Positions 44,591 to 54,225 of a stretch of DNA of 64,000 bases are shown here, in pieces (within the stretch, counting starts at the first letter, position 1; every line of letters begins with the position of its first letter). The translations under genes were made by a program, and so were the position numbers. This DNA comes from Siphonodentalium dalli (Eukaryota > Mollusca > Scaphopoda > Gadilida > Siphonodentaliidae): assembly GCA_032622095.1 (NCBI GenBank), contig CP136066.1:148147559-148211558 (forward strand). The letters run 5' to 3'. The notes beneath the pieces are model-generated. The model ran no database searches and was not told the DNA's origin. It saw only the letters and a program-made list of their open reading frames with translations.

Positions 44591-44830
44591 ATGTTTTTAG
44601 ACCAACAAAGATTTTCATCCACATAAGTAGTCGTTTTTGTGTAATTAGGTGTTAAACATGCTGTTACAGAATCAAGCCAGTGCGCGTTTCAATCATACTT
44701 CAAAATTCCTGCTGTTTACATTGTTGTCTCTGGGAACGAAGGTACTTTCAGGATAAGCCCGTAACAATTCAAATGTTTTTTTTTTATCAGTGAGCAGGCC
44801 CCTAGTTTGTATGCATGCATCATGCAACAT

Positions 44831-44856
44831 AAAATCATATGATCATATGATTTTAT
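44831..44856. repeat. Perfect palindrome AAATCATATGATCATATGATTT
   Basis: A self-complementary block in otherwise plain sequence; 44591-44985 has no other feature. Confidence 0.85.
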
Positions 44857-44989
44857 AACAGCTACAACTGGGCAACTGTCCAATCAGCGCCACGGAAATT
44901 GGATTTACCTGTTAGCAGAGCGAATTAGAATCTCTATTCTACTTGTGCTACTGTGACGTGGAATTAATTTTATTCAGGGAACATTTAAT

Positions 44990-45112
44990 TCTCGGCAAAA
45001 AATCTAGAAAAAACTCTAGAGAAGAGCTTTAAAACTCAGATAACCTGCAGTATAGGTCTAGCGCTTTCGTTAGTGTTTAACTTCATCAGGACCGAGTTTG
45101 GCGTATGAATTT
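44990..45112 (-). repeat. Inverted copy of the PLE pLTR segment
   Basis: This segment is the reverse complement of 47152-47277 with few differences. It contains a hammerhead ribozyme (minus strand) and the GTTATCTGAGTTTTAAAGCT stretch found just before the ORF of the downstream PLE. It is fused head-on to the GIY-YIG fragment that starts near 45112. Inverted partial terminal repeats are a known feature of Penelope-like elements. Confidence 0.8.
45055..45093 (-). ncRNA. Type I hammerhead ribozyme, PLE pLTR (intact core)
   Basis: Read on the minus strand: stem I GGTC, core CTGATGA plus one extra A, stem II GTTA/TAAC with loop AACAC, core GAAA, a minimal stem III (AGCGCT), cleavage triplet CTA, stem I GACC. 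All invariant core bases (CUGAUGA, GAA, A15.1-U16.1, NUH) are present. The tiny stem III is typical of hammerheads reported in PLEs, which are thought to act best as dimers. It is 39 nt long. Predicted cleavage is after the A opposite position 45059. Confidence 0.82.
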
Positions 45113-45427
45113 ATTTTTACCCGCACTACCCATCTGATTACTTGTTCCCAATGCTCCAAGCAATATGTCGGGGAAACGAAAAGGGAATTCCGCATATGTC
45201 TACTTGAACACCTTGCGGACATTAGGTTGGGACGTCCAACACCTCTCGCCCTCCACTTTTCTCAGGAAGGGCACGACCCACAAACACTCAAATACCGTGT
45301 AATTCACCTCCTAAAATCCGACCCTGACACCCACCAAGCTACCCCAACCAGAAAAGACTCTGAGATCGAGTGGATTTTCACTCTACGAACCCTCCGACGA
45401 CTGGGGATGAACAAGAAGAACTTTTAG
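45098..45427 (+). pseudogene. Penelope-like element, 3' GIY-YIG endonuclease fragment (upstream copy)
   Basis: This is the C-terminal end of a PLE polyprotein. The real homology starts near HLITCSQCSKQYVGET, the GIY-YIG nuclease core as found in PLEs, and runs through LLEHLADIRLGRPTPLALHF and EIEWIFTLRTL to the stop. The DNA is nearly identical to 51785-52080 in the second copy but lacks that copy's premature TGA and 4-bp insertion. The first ~12 residues of the open frame belong to the flanking inverted ribozyme repeat, so this is a 5'-truncated copy, not a complete gene. The RT portion is absent. Confidence 0.88.
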
Positions 45428-45531
45428 TCTATTTTATTATTATTTTCCTTTTTTACTATTCTTGTTCATACCATGGCCACCCCTGCTTAGTGACCTGACG
45501 TCATAAACGTCCGCTACTATATATACACGTT

Positions 45532-46284
45532 ATGCCGTATCAGAGGACGGCATTCGTTGATCTCCATATACACACCATGCTTTTCCAATGTTCGGACTGC
45601 TCGACCCGTTATCAACACCGTTCTGGTTTAAGCCGCCACGTCAGAGAACAACACAGACATGAGGGCCAAGCATCGTGCCCCTACTGCCATAGAACATTTG
45701 CACGCCAAGACGACCTAAGACGCCATCTTAGAAGCTGCAGAGAGATTCCAACATCACCCTCACCATCACCTGTCTACATACTAGTGGACTCTCCGTCCAA
45801 TAGTCCGGATTCAGCATTGACCATCAATTCGTACAACTCAACAGCATCAAGCGGGTACTACTCGCACATCTCAACCACATCAACACCCACGGCCCCAAAC
45901 AAACCCCGAAACAGGGACATAAACATCAGTCTAAACACGAATTGGATGGGAACGCCGTGGGGGTTCACCGGACTGCACTTACTCACCCGAGTCATCCATC
46001 TGCACCAGACCTCAACCCACGCTAGCATCAGCGGGTTGCAGCTGGTGGGACACCCAGAGAATCATCACAACACAATACATTACTTCCCCGGAGTCATCAT
46101 CACCACATCCTTGGAATCTCTCGTACAGCCCCACCGACGAACTCTGGCATTTACCAAACCCCCTGGAGCATATCTACGACCACAATGCAGGTCTTATGCA
46201 ACGAATCAACGTGATCCACAACTGGAGAGGACCACTCCCCATTCACTATGCACATGCAGAGAACACGCCACCACCCATGAGTGA
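45532..46284 (+). CDS. C2H2 zinc-finger ORF between PLE copies, probably frameshifted
   Basis: This is a 250-residue ORF with two adjacent zinc fingers near the N-terminus: C20-C23-H36-H41 (Cys2His2) and C49-C52-H65-C69 (Cys2HisCys). Basic finger helices SGLSRHVREQH and DDLRRHLRSC are visible. A Ser/Pro/Thr-rich linker follows. From about 46100 the coding character appears to move to another frame that runs to TGA at 46391-46393 (start of that segment visible as NPLEHIYDHNAGLMQRINVI). A single frameshift therefore probably truncates the original product. A CRE-like TGACGTCA (about 45495) and a TATATATA stretch lie just upstream. It sits in the space between the upstream GIY-YIG fragment and the next ribozyme. 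It may be a PLE accessory ORF or an unrelated passenger; the fingers suggest DNA or RNA binding. Confidence 0.6.
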   Translation: MPYQRTAFVDLHIHTMLFQCSDCSTRYQHRSGLSRHVREQHRHEGQASCPYCHRTFARQDDLRRHLRSCREIPTSPSPSPVYILVDSPSNSPDSALTINSYNSTASSGYYSHISTTSTPTAPNKPRNRDINISLNTNWMGTPWGFTGLHLLTRVIHLHQTSTHASISGLQLVGHPENHHNTIHYFPGVIITTSLESLVQPHRRTLAFTKPPGAYLRPQCRSYATNQRDPQLERTTPHSLCTCREHATTHE

Positions 46285-46399
46285 ACTCACAGCACACTAC
46301 GGAACAGCCCGGGTTCTAAGCTTAGCAACGAACCAGCTAACTTCGTGGTGTATATATCCTACACGCAGACAATATTATATAGATCTGTTGTGATTTGTA

Positions 46400-47126
46400 A
46401 CTAATTAAATCCATTTTCACAACACAGTAGCATTTGTCACATCTCCCACCACGGTCCATAAAACCCATTTCCTACAAAATACCCCAGAGGATAAAAGCAC
46501 AACGCTCACATCACCCACACATCGTCAGGTTAGTATCCTTTTTGATTGGTCTCCCTTCACCCACATCGCCCTTTGAAGCATGTCACCAACAACGACCTTC
46601 CGGTCTCTTTGTTTCCGTACTACTCAACTTCGGACCATCCAACCCCAAACCACAGAAACTAAATGTTACCCGCATGTCGAAAATTTACCCGCGCCTATTT
46701 GGCTCTTATCTACGGACTTGTATCACTGTTACCCGCATACCTAGACAGGTATACAACTGCTCTAACCAGCCGTCTAATACCCGCGCAAATGCCGTTACCC
46801 CGCACTCCCACCCATGTTACTTCGTGCTTTCCTACCATGAAACCCAGATACCCGGACCTGTTACCCGCAATCTCGGAAATGCACAATCACCACCAACATG
46901 CTGATAACCCGCACCAATTTACCCGCATTTCAAATGCACCTCACCACACGAGATACACACTAAAAATGGTTACCCGCACCATTACCCGCACTACCATTTA
47001 ACCTAGCTCAAAACTCACCACAACAAACCATTTACCCGCATTTGTTACCCGCACTTCCGAGCCATCCTCTCACTAACCCCTGACCCTTCTACTGACCAAT
47101 CAAACTGGAGATCACTCACACAACAG
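46400..47126 (+). repeat. Spacer with clustered TTACCCGCA motifs upstream of the PLE promoter
   Basis: This C/A-rich stretch between the zinc-finger ORF and the TATA box contains at least ten copies of TTACCCGCA or one-base variants (for example near 46667, 46690, 46731, 46793, 46861, 46905, 46917, 46969, 46982, 47033, 47047). The same word occurs at about 45108 at the inverted junction. ORFs here (46434-46904, 46663-47001) have biased composition and no recognisable domain. Confidence 0.6.
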
Positions 47127-47135
47127 TATAAAAGG
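47127..47135 (+). promoter_or_regulatory. TATA box of the PLE pLTR
   Basis: TATAAAAGG lies 44 nt (start to start) upstream of the hammerhead and 170 nt upstream of the element's ATG. The same box with nearly the same spacing occurs before the ribozyme at 37810, which argues that it is a conserved promoter rather than chance. Confidence 0.6.
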
Positions 47136-47170
47136 CGAGCAAAATCCTCAAAAATTCATACGCCAAACTC

Positions 47171-47209
47171 GGTCCTGATGAAGTTAAACACTAACGAATG
47201 CGCTAGACC
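47171..47209 (+). ncRNA. Type I hammerhead ribozyme, PLE pLTR (one core-flanking change)
   Basis: This has the same architecture as the minus-strand copy at 45055-45093: GGTC, CTGATGA, stem II GTTA/TAAC, GAA, short stem III, CTA, GACC. Position 199 is T rather than A, so the A15.1-U16.1 pair is lost and stem III (TGCGCT) is weakened. This copy is probably less active or inactive. It starts about 36 nt after a TATAAAAGG box, so it would sit at the 5' end of the element's RNA. Confidence 0.78.
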
Positions 47210-47296
47210 TATACTGCAGGTTATCTGAGTTTTAAAGCTCTTCTCTGGAGTTTTTTCTCGATTTTTTGTCTTCCTCGCCAACTTTAAAACTCAGAT

Positions 47297-48637
47297 ATGG
47301 CCACGAGTTTTTCACTCTCAGATGTCAACAGTGACATCAGCTTAACCACGCCCAGCACGTCCGCCACCACCGTAATCGAACCAGAGAACGTGATTAGAGG
47401 CACCAAGCGACCACGAACCGAACAAGAACAAGTTTCAGCAAATAAATCTAACATTACCCGCGCCACCATCAGTGTGGTTAACACAGACCTCAACAAGAGA
47501 ATACGAAACATTACCACAAAACGTCTCAAGCTATCTCTGCAGATAGAATTTTTCAAAAACTGTATCACAGCCAATGTGATACCCAGAGGCCTGCGTCCCA
47601 CACTACCTGAATCACGCACGCAGCTACCTGACATCACAAAAGAACTGCTAGATACTACTCTAGCCACCACAGGACATGAAGTCATCCGCATCACCCGCGA
47701 CCTCACCCAAATCGAAGTCACTAAATTGGACAATATTATTACAAAACTCGAGAAAGATTGGTCAGAAAAATCTTCTGTCAAAGACAAAGAGGAACTCCTC
47801 CTCGCCATAAACATTATCACTCGAAAACTGGAAAGAACCACAAGAGAACGCAAGGAACAAACCATAAAAAAACTGCTCAACTACAAGCAGAACAACCGCT
47901 TCTGTTATATTAAACCCTCTGGATACAGGAATCCAAGACAAAACCAACAACAACGCACATCCGGTAAACCAGGCAAGCGCACTAGCACAGAAGACTTCAA
48001 CTCGATAATCCGAAAACTACAGTCCCTTTACAGTGCAGGAAATTATGCACAAACAACAAATAAAAATAACAGTGCAATCTACTCTGATGTCCTCGTCAAT
48101 GTCTCCAGCTACACCCTAAGCCCAACTGAAATAAAAGTACTCAGTAACGGCCTAAACTTCAGCCCAAAACCCCAGGGCAACGATCATGTACAACTCTCAC
48201 GTGACATCAAACGCTTCTTCAGAATATTACGTCTGAAAGCATATTTCCACAACAAACCCTACACATCCAACCTTGACCCTTTTATGGCCGCCCTCGAACG
48301 TAATTTCCGCGGGCCCAGCTCCTGGACACCACACTCAGGCCTAGAGCCCCTCATTGAAGCCCTCTACAGATACACAAACTACACCAATCTCACAGGCACC
48401 ATCCTCCGTTTTCCCACCAGCAACACCAATGATGTTGAACGTGAAGCCCTCAAATCCCTCCACAAAAACAAGACTATAGTCATAAAAAAAAGCCGACAAA
48501 GGCAGTGCGATAGTCACCATGGATCGCACAGACTATATACAGGAAGCCAACCGTCAGCTATCAGACACCAACTTCTACGTGAAGAAATCCGAGGACCTCA
48601 CTCTTTTATCACAATCAACTCGTCATTAACGAATTAG
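47297..48637 (+). pseudogene. Penelope-like element polyprotein, N-terminal part (frameshifted)
   Basis: The ORF starts 88 nt after the ribozyme. Residues 1-250 are basic and Ser/Thr/Gln-rich, as in PLE N-termini. LSNGLNFSPKP (about residue 284) is the PLE signature before the reverse transcriptase, and the following ~130 residues are the N-terminal extension and RT start. In the A-run at about 48483-48490 the frame is lost. The correct PLE sequence (…NKTIVIKK, then ADKGSAIV) continues in another frame, so the last ~45 residues of the open frame are spurious. The coding sequence then continues to the transposon insertion at 48754. Confidence 0.85.
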
Positions 48638-48753
48638 CCAAACTAGAACAAACGGGCCAAATCACAGACAAGGTCCACCAGGGCCTCATTCAGCATAACC
48701 CACGCACACCCGGGTTCTACCTATTAGCTAAAATCCACAAATGCAAAACTAAA
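48484..48753 (+). pseudogene. PLE polyprotein continuation after the frameshift, up to the insertion
   Basis: After the poly-A frameshift the RT reading continues with ADKGSAIVTMDRTDYIQEAN and ends at LLAKIHKCKTK. There it is cut by a TIR element whose end begins CCCTTACCGAA at 48754. Downstream, the RT resumes at about 50515 with AIPGRPIISG, which matches PLE order (K-x-G/A-x-P-G-R-P-I-x-S-G). Confidence 0.8.
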
Positions 48754-49562
48754 CCCTTACCGAACAGAATGGCTTATTAAGCCATCCCTAAGCCCTCGCT
48801 TAGCCATCAGAGACCAATGATGGCTAAGATAAACCATCACTATAGTTATATTAGCACTCATGAAGAATAAGAAGGGGTGTGATGGCTTAGGTAGCCATCC
48901 AATCAGGAAGAATTTCTGGTGATGGCTAAGGTGATGGTTAGTCGATGGCTAACAACATGGAATTATATTCACTAGCCATCATTACTGGTGGTTAAGAATT
49001 TATTTGATAACCATCAGACTGGAGAATTTTTAACATTCGAATGTTATTAGCCTTCACCAAAGTCATATTAATGGTTCTAAGGAGACCTTCTCTCCTGAGA
49101 CTAGCTGCCATAGACCTGACATATGGCTGCCATATGTTGGTCCAACCAGATAGAGGCTGCATAAATGCATCCTGGGATATTTTACTCAACAACATTTGAA
49201 TTGTAACTGCTAGTCTATATATATCACTGCTCTCAAGTTTGTTGTTCCAGTTTTTTTTACACTTATGTTCTTAGCAGTCTTACAAACTTGTGATTTCTTT
49301 AGTTGAGATTCATTGGACTAGAACTGTAATGGCTTCAAGATAGCTGAGCCTGCTAATTTTAAAAGTTGTGAAATAACTCTCAGAAATCCGCATGTTTATC
49401 AAACATTCTGCCTGAGATTCTGAGAAAATATCCTGCTGCCACTAAGATACATGTATATACAAATTAATCTGGAAATTGGTAAGTACAATCCTCAGCACTA
49501 TATTTTCTAATTTATTGGGCATGATATGACACATTAAACATCTTGAAAAAAACATATTCATA

Positions 49563-49760
49563 TTTAACCATTCCAATGGGAGCTTCTTGAAATTTTTTGA
49601 AAATCCTGTACCAATGCAATTCTCCAGCTAGCCAGTAAATTCTCTTATATAAGGCTTGATCCCTATAGATGGCAAACTCGCATATATAAGAGAATTCAGC
49701 TGGAACCAGGTTCTTTAATGCTGCACCAGCATATATAGTTCTCATATTGGAAGGGTTAAA
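49563..49760. mobile_element. Family B copy nested in the PLE-interrupting element
   Basis: TTTAACCATTCCAATGGGAG ... CTCATATTGGAAGGGTTAA with diverged hairpins. Its position inside a TIR element that is itself inside the PLE gives the order PLE, then TIR element, then family B (unless the TIR element moved with the copy already on board). Confidence 0.78.
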
Positions 49761-50107
49761 GATTTATCTTGAAGTTGACCAGACTATTTTCTTTTGAATT
49801 TTGACAAAAATCTGCAGAAATCTTTGGCTGGCCCAGCCTAATGTGAAGATGTTGCATGATTCCAGATAGCATGCAGTCCGGGTGTCCAGTGATACAATTG
49901 CAAATCGTTTCCACTGTATTTATGATGAAAACTTGGCAAAAGATAACAAAAATAATGGACATTGTTAAATATGTTGTTAAAAATTATTTTTGTGATATAA
50001 CATATTATTTTAAAGATAATTCATTCTCAAATAGATGATGCCAAAGAGTTATTCCTCCTGAAGCAAGTTATATAACATAGCCATCACTAAATGTCCAGGG
50101 CTAACAA

Positions 50108-50288
50108 TCCGATGGCTTACTAGCCATCGGTCTACTAGCCATCGGCCTACTAGCCATCGGCTTACTAGCCATCGGCCTACTAGCCATCGGCTTACTAGCC
50201 ATCGGCATACTAGCCATCAGCTTACAAGCCATCAGTAGTGTACTAGCCATCGGCCTACTAGCCATCGGCCTACTAGCCATCCATCCAT
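50108..50288. repeat. 15-bp tandem repeat TACTAGCCATCGGCY
   Basis: About eleven head-to-tail copies of a 15-bp unit, varying at the last base and interrupted once near 50235, lie in the subterminal region of the TIR element. The core AGCCATC is the same word spread through both ends of the element. Confidence 0.8.
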
Positions 50289-50514
50289 CGAGGGCTATTA
50301 AGCGATGGCTTAGCTCATTTAAATATTTCGGCCTATAGGAGGGCTAAGCGATGGCTAATAAGCCATCATCTAGCCATCACCTAGCCTCGATGGCTAAATT
50401 TTGCATTAGCCATCCATATCCTCTGAAAACTACTAGCCATCAGTAAGCCATCATTCCTTCTCTTCTGAGTGCTAAAGAATGGCTAACAGATGGCTAATGA
50501 TTTCGGTAAGGGAA

Positions 50515-51142
50515 GGCTATCCCGGGCAGACCCATCATCAGTGGCAACAGTTCACCCACCGAAAACATCAGTAGCTTCATAGACGAGCACATCAAACCCT
50601 TCGTTCGAGAATATCCCAGTTATCTACAGGACACCACACATTTCCTCCGCCGCCTACACGACATCAAGGACCTCCCTCTGCAATTCATTCTCTGCACAAT
50701 GGATGTGACACAGCTTTACACCCAAATCCCTAACAGAGAAGGTCAAGTAGCAGTTTTCAAATGGCTCCTTCGACATAAGCCAAAATGGCTCATGGAATAC
50801 ACTGGACTACTCACTCTTTTAAAAATCGTCCTCCACTGCAACAACTTCAATTTCAATGGAGAACATTTCCTACAAATTGGTGGCACAGCCATGGGCACCA
50901 AAGTTGCACCATCCTATGCAAATATCTTCATGGGCGAACTAGAAGAGAAGCTATTAGCTAATAGCTACCATCAACCGTTCCTCTATCTTAGATATATAGA
51001 TGATATCTTTCTCATCTGGACACACGGCAAATCGTCCCTTATTGACTTCATCAAACACTTTAACACATCACACCCCACCATTAAATTCACTGCAGACTAC
51101 AGCCACGAGACTGGATTTCCTGGATATACAAGTCACGCGTAA
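50515..51142 (+). pseudogene. Penelope-like element reverse transcriptase core
   Basis: The RT resumes after the insertion in one open frame from about 50516. GRPIISG precedes the ORF start at 50699; within the ORF, GTAMGTKVAPSYANIFMG (around residues 62-79) and the catalytic YIDD (residues 99-102, in RYIDDIFLIW) are intact and diagnostic of PLE RTs. Near 51110 a frameshift moves the coding frame, so the tail GFPGYTSHA is spurious. The true sequence continues as LDFLDIQVTRKNGKLQTT in another frame. Confidence 0.88.
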
Positions 51143-51812
51143 GAATGGTAAGTTACAAACCACTGTTTACACCAGACCCACAGATACCCATGCCTATCTT
51201 AAAGCAGACTCATGCCATCCCAAAAGCACTATAAAAGGCATACCATATAGCCAAATGCTCCGCATACGCCGCATCGGCAGCGACCTTCCTGATTTCTGGA
51301 ATACAGCCCTCCAATTCAAGTAGTTCTTTATCCTACGCGGATACTCACCCTGCAATGTCGACAAAGCCATCAATCTTGCGGCAGAGCAAAACAGAACTTA
51401 TCTCTTAAATCGTAAGAATAAACCAACAGACCAAGATGCACTACCATTCGTACTTTCACACCATCCGGAATCATATCGTATATTCGGCCATATCAAAGAT
51501 CACTGGCCTCTATTATTGACATCCGCCAGATATCGCACCATTTTCCCAAAGCCACCCATCATGGCACGCAGACGCAACAAAAACCTCGCTGACTACATAG
51601 TGAGGGCTAAGCTACAACTGAATGCTGGTACCACTGGTAAACATATCCCAAACCCCTTCACTGACTGCACCCACATAAATTGTGAGATTTGCAAAGGTTC
51701 CGACAAAGGAATCTGGTTCAAAAGCAGCATCACGCGAAAGCGATTCAGAGGCCCATTCAGATATAATTGCTCTACACGCAACTGTGTCTATCTGATTACT
51801 TGTTGCCAATGA
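51105..51812 (+). pseudogene. PLE RT thumb and linker with two in-frame stops
   Basis: The frame from about 51105 carries FLDIQVTRKNGKLQTTVYTR and the RT thumb/linker region. It is broken by TAG at 51321-51323, resumes with the same frame open from 51324, and is broken again by TGA at 51810-51812. The linker includes the Cys/His cluster CTHINCEIC and TRNCVYLITCCQ that leads into GIY-YIG. At the TGA the upstream copy (45098-45427) has a Cys codon, so this stop is a point mutation. Confidence 0.82.
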
Positions 51813-52085
51813 TCCAAGCAATATGTCGGGGAAACGAAAAGGGAATTCCGCGTACGTCTACTCGAACACCTTGCTGACATTAGGTTGGGACGTCCAACAC
51901 CTCTCGCCCTCCACTTTTCTCAGGAAGGCCACGACCCACAAACACTCACTCAAATACCGTGTAATTCACGTCCTAAAATCCGACCCCGACTCCCACCAAG
52001 CTACCCCAACCAGAAAAGACTCTGAGATTGAGTGGATTTTCACTCTACGAACCCTCCAACCACTGGGGATGAACAAGGACTTTTG
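51813..52085 (+). pseudogene. PLE GIY-YIG endonuclease, decayed
   Basis: SKQYVGETKREFRVRLLEHL continues straight after the TGA, giving the GIY-YIG core. A 4-bp duplication (CACTCACT near 51945) relative to the upstream copy shifts the frame before LKYRVIHVLKSDPD and EIEWIFTLRTL. Downstream of 52085 the sequence departs from that after the upstream copy, so no 3' pLTR was found. Confidence 0.85.
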
Positions 52086-52539
52086 GTCGATTTTATTATT
52101 AACATTTAATTCTCATTTTCATAGTGTCTGTTATTAAATCCAAGAGCAATAATTGTTTAATTGTTCATATATTGTGAAATATATAGTACAGCTCATAAAT
52201 TCATTGATAGATTTGTGATTACATATTTTTGTAAATTCTATTGATTTGATATATAAACAGTATTTCTATGATATATGATATGCTTACTTTGTCATTAATA
52301 GATGAAATTAATATTAAATATTAATTACATTTTAATTTGTATTTTCATCTTGAGTTGGGACCAAAATAGGAACAAATTATGCCACGCATAAATTTGGAGG
52401 TTCATTGACTAAAAAAGTGTCAACAAAGTGTTAGACATTACTGGCTTATGGATTTAGTTCAGGACCTACATGCTGCTATTGTTCAAGAGTATATCTAGCC
52501 TGTAGATTGATATTTATCGACATTTCTTGCGCCTCCTTT
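52086..52539. other. Unannotated AT-rich stretch after the PLE
   Basis: No repeat or gene recognised. A PLE 3' terminal repeat was looked for and not found. 52743-53274 (ORF 52828-53172) is likewise unrecognised. Confidence 0.5.
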
Positions 52540-52742
52540 AAAGGTACTCAATTCGATCAGACGCTCCTAAATTACTATTTCTTTGGCTTCGGGGGTAAAA
52601 AAAATTTGATACCATAGTTGACAGTGGTTAGCATTATTTTGTTGCAATAAATCGATTCTGATAACTAAAGCGTATTTTGAAGAAATGTTGTTGTTGTATC
52701 TTGATGGTATGGGGACCGTCTGATCGGATTGAGTACCTTTAA
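52540..52742. mobile_element. Family D TIR element, compact copy
   Basis: Inverted ends TTTAAAGGTACTCAATTCGA and TCGGATTGAGTACCTTTAAA, about 23 bp, enclose GACGCTCCTAAATTACTATT, TTTGGCTTCGGGGGTAAAAA and the CATAGTTGACAGTGGTTAGC block. The flanking TTTAAA/TTAA could be the target duplication. Confidence 0.8.
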
Positions 52743-53274
52743 ACCCATGTCCATTTGAAATGTTGAGATTCTCAGGTGAACAAATGTCATCTTTGTGATT
52801 CGCAGAATACTTTATGGATGACCCAATATGGATAGAAGATTAAAAAATCAAGAATCAAATTTTGTCCCCTATACATCAGAGCTTATACCTCTATCTTGGA
52901 ATCTATGTTGCCCTTGCCTCAAACAGATTTGTTGGATCATAAGTTTGGAAATGGCAAAGGATGGCATCCGGAATACAGTCATGGCTTTTGATTACCAAAA
53001 ATGGAATAGAAAATCATCAGATCATTACTGCAAGCTCAATTCATATTTACTAGTGAATTCAATGACTCTAATTCATCATCCACAGTATATCAAATTTAGT
53101 CAAAATGAACAGGTTGAAACACATGGTAGCATATACCACATAATCTTCAGAACGTGTCATGATTGTATTTGATTATAACTGAATATGTGGGTAATGAAAT
53201 TTGCCCACTCATCATATTTTGAAACATTGGATAAAAATCAATTAATTTATTGTGTCCTCAACCTGATATCATGA

Positions 53275-53660
53275 TTAAAGACATATTATGTACTTATTCG
53301 GGTGCGTGAAACTGATAAGTTTGTATTCAGGCGCTAAGCCAACAGGAGGAATGTAGCATTCTAGTAAATCACCGAAAATTAAAACAAATCAACCTTTATA
53401 CCACTCCATAGAAAACATCGTTTGAACTATGCACAATTGTAAATATTTACTTGTGGATTCGGGACGCAACTATCTGTGATAAACTAACGAAAATGATTTC
53501 GTTATTGAGAGTCACTGTATTTAATTAATAAATAAGAATGATGGTGCTTGTTGTATATTTGGATATAATATTTTTTTAAATTACTACTTTGAGCAAGATT
53601 TTATTCTCCATTTCTATTTGATCACCCTACCGGAGTGTTTCACATCACTATAACTTAGTT
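53275..53660. repeat. Dispersed repeat F, copy 2
   Basis: GACATATTATGTACTTATTC ... GATCACCCTACCGGAGTGTT; roughly 80% similar to copy 1 by eye. Confidence 0.75.
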
Positions 53661-54225
53661 TCATGAATTTATAAACAACCCATAAACAATACTTTGTAGT
53701 TTACTAATCTTAACATTTATAGCAAGATGTTACTATTTATCAACCCAGACACAACACCAGCGATAATTACCAAATTCTGGTGATGTGCTGAGAAATTATA
53801 TCCTGATTGCCATTTTTTGAACAACATGACCTTGAATATCAGATGGGTGGGTCTTGATATTCTGAGGCGGGAACATTTTTTGGAGGATCATGCATGAAGA
53901 CCACTCTCTTGAAATGAATCACCAGCTCCGAATGGTAGGTATTTAACCTGATTCATGAATTTATAAAACAACCCATAAACAATACTTTGTGGTTTACTAA
54001 TCCTAACATTTATAGCAAGATGTTACTATTTATCAACTCAACACAACACCAGCCATACCTGGATAGCATCATAATTTTAACAGATGGAGTTGGTGGATAC
54101 ATTACAGCTGTAGCTTCTAAGCATGAGGATCTGTCTCGAGTCAAGATGAGCGCATTGTCAATGCACCCATCACCAATGCATCAATTGTCTTCCTATGTGG
54201 GAACATCCATCACTAATCTCCAATA

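Larger units (their letters stand above)
48754..50512. mobile_element. 1.76-kb TIR transposon inserted in the PLE, with subterminal AGCCATC arrays
   Basis: Terminal inverted repeats CCCTTACCGAA (48754-48764) and TTCGGTAAGGG (50502-50512) bound a non-coding element that interrupts the RT reading frame. Both ends hold many copies of AGCCATC/GATGGCT in both orientations (roughly 48772-48985 and 50110-50495), like subterminal transposase-binding sites. The flanks suggest a 2-3 bp A-rich target duplication, but this is ambiguous. No transposase ORF is present; the small ORFs inside (49512-49745, 49756-49962 and others) are not recognised. A family B hairpin (49563-49760) is nested inside. 49200-49560 and 49765-50100 show nothing else. 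Confidence 0.8.

Noticed and set aside
47284-47880. Large minus-strand ORF
   Set aside because: It is a shadow of the PLE N-terminal ORF on the plus strand, which carries the recognisable motifs.
52828-53172. 114-residue ORF after the PLE
   Set aside because: No domain, splice context or repeat match; composition is like the flanking DNA.
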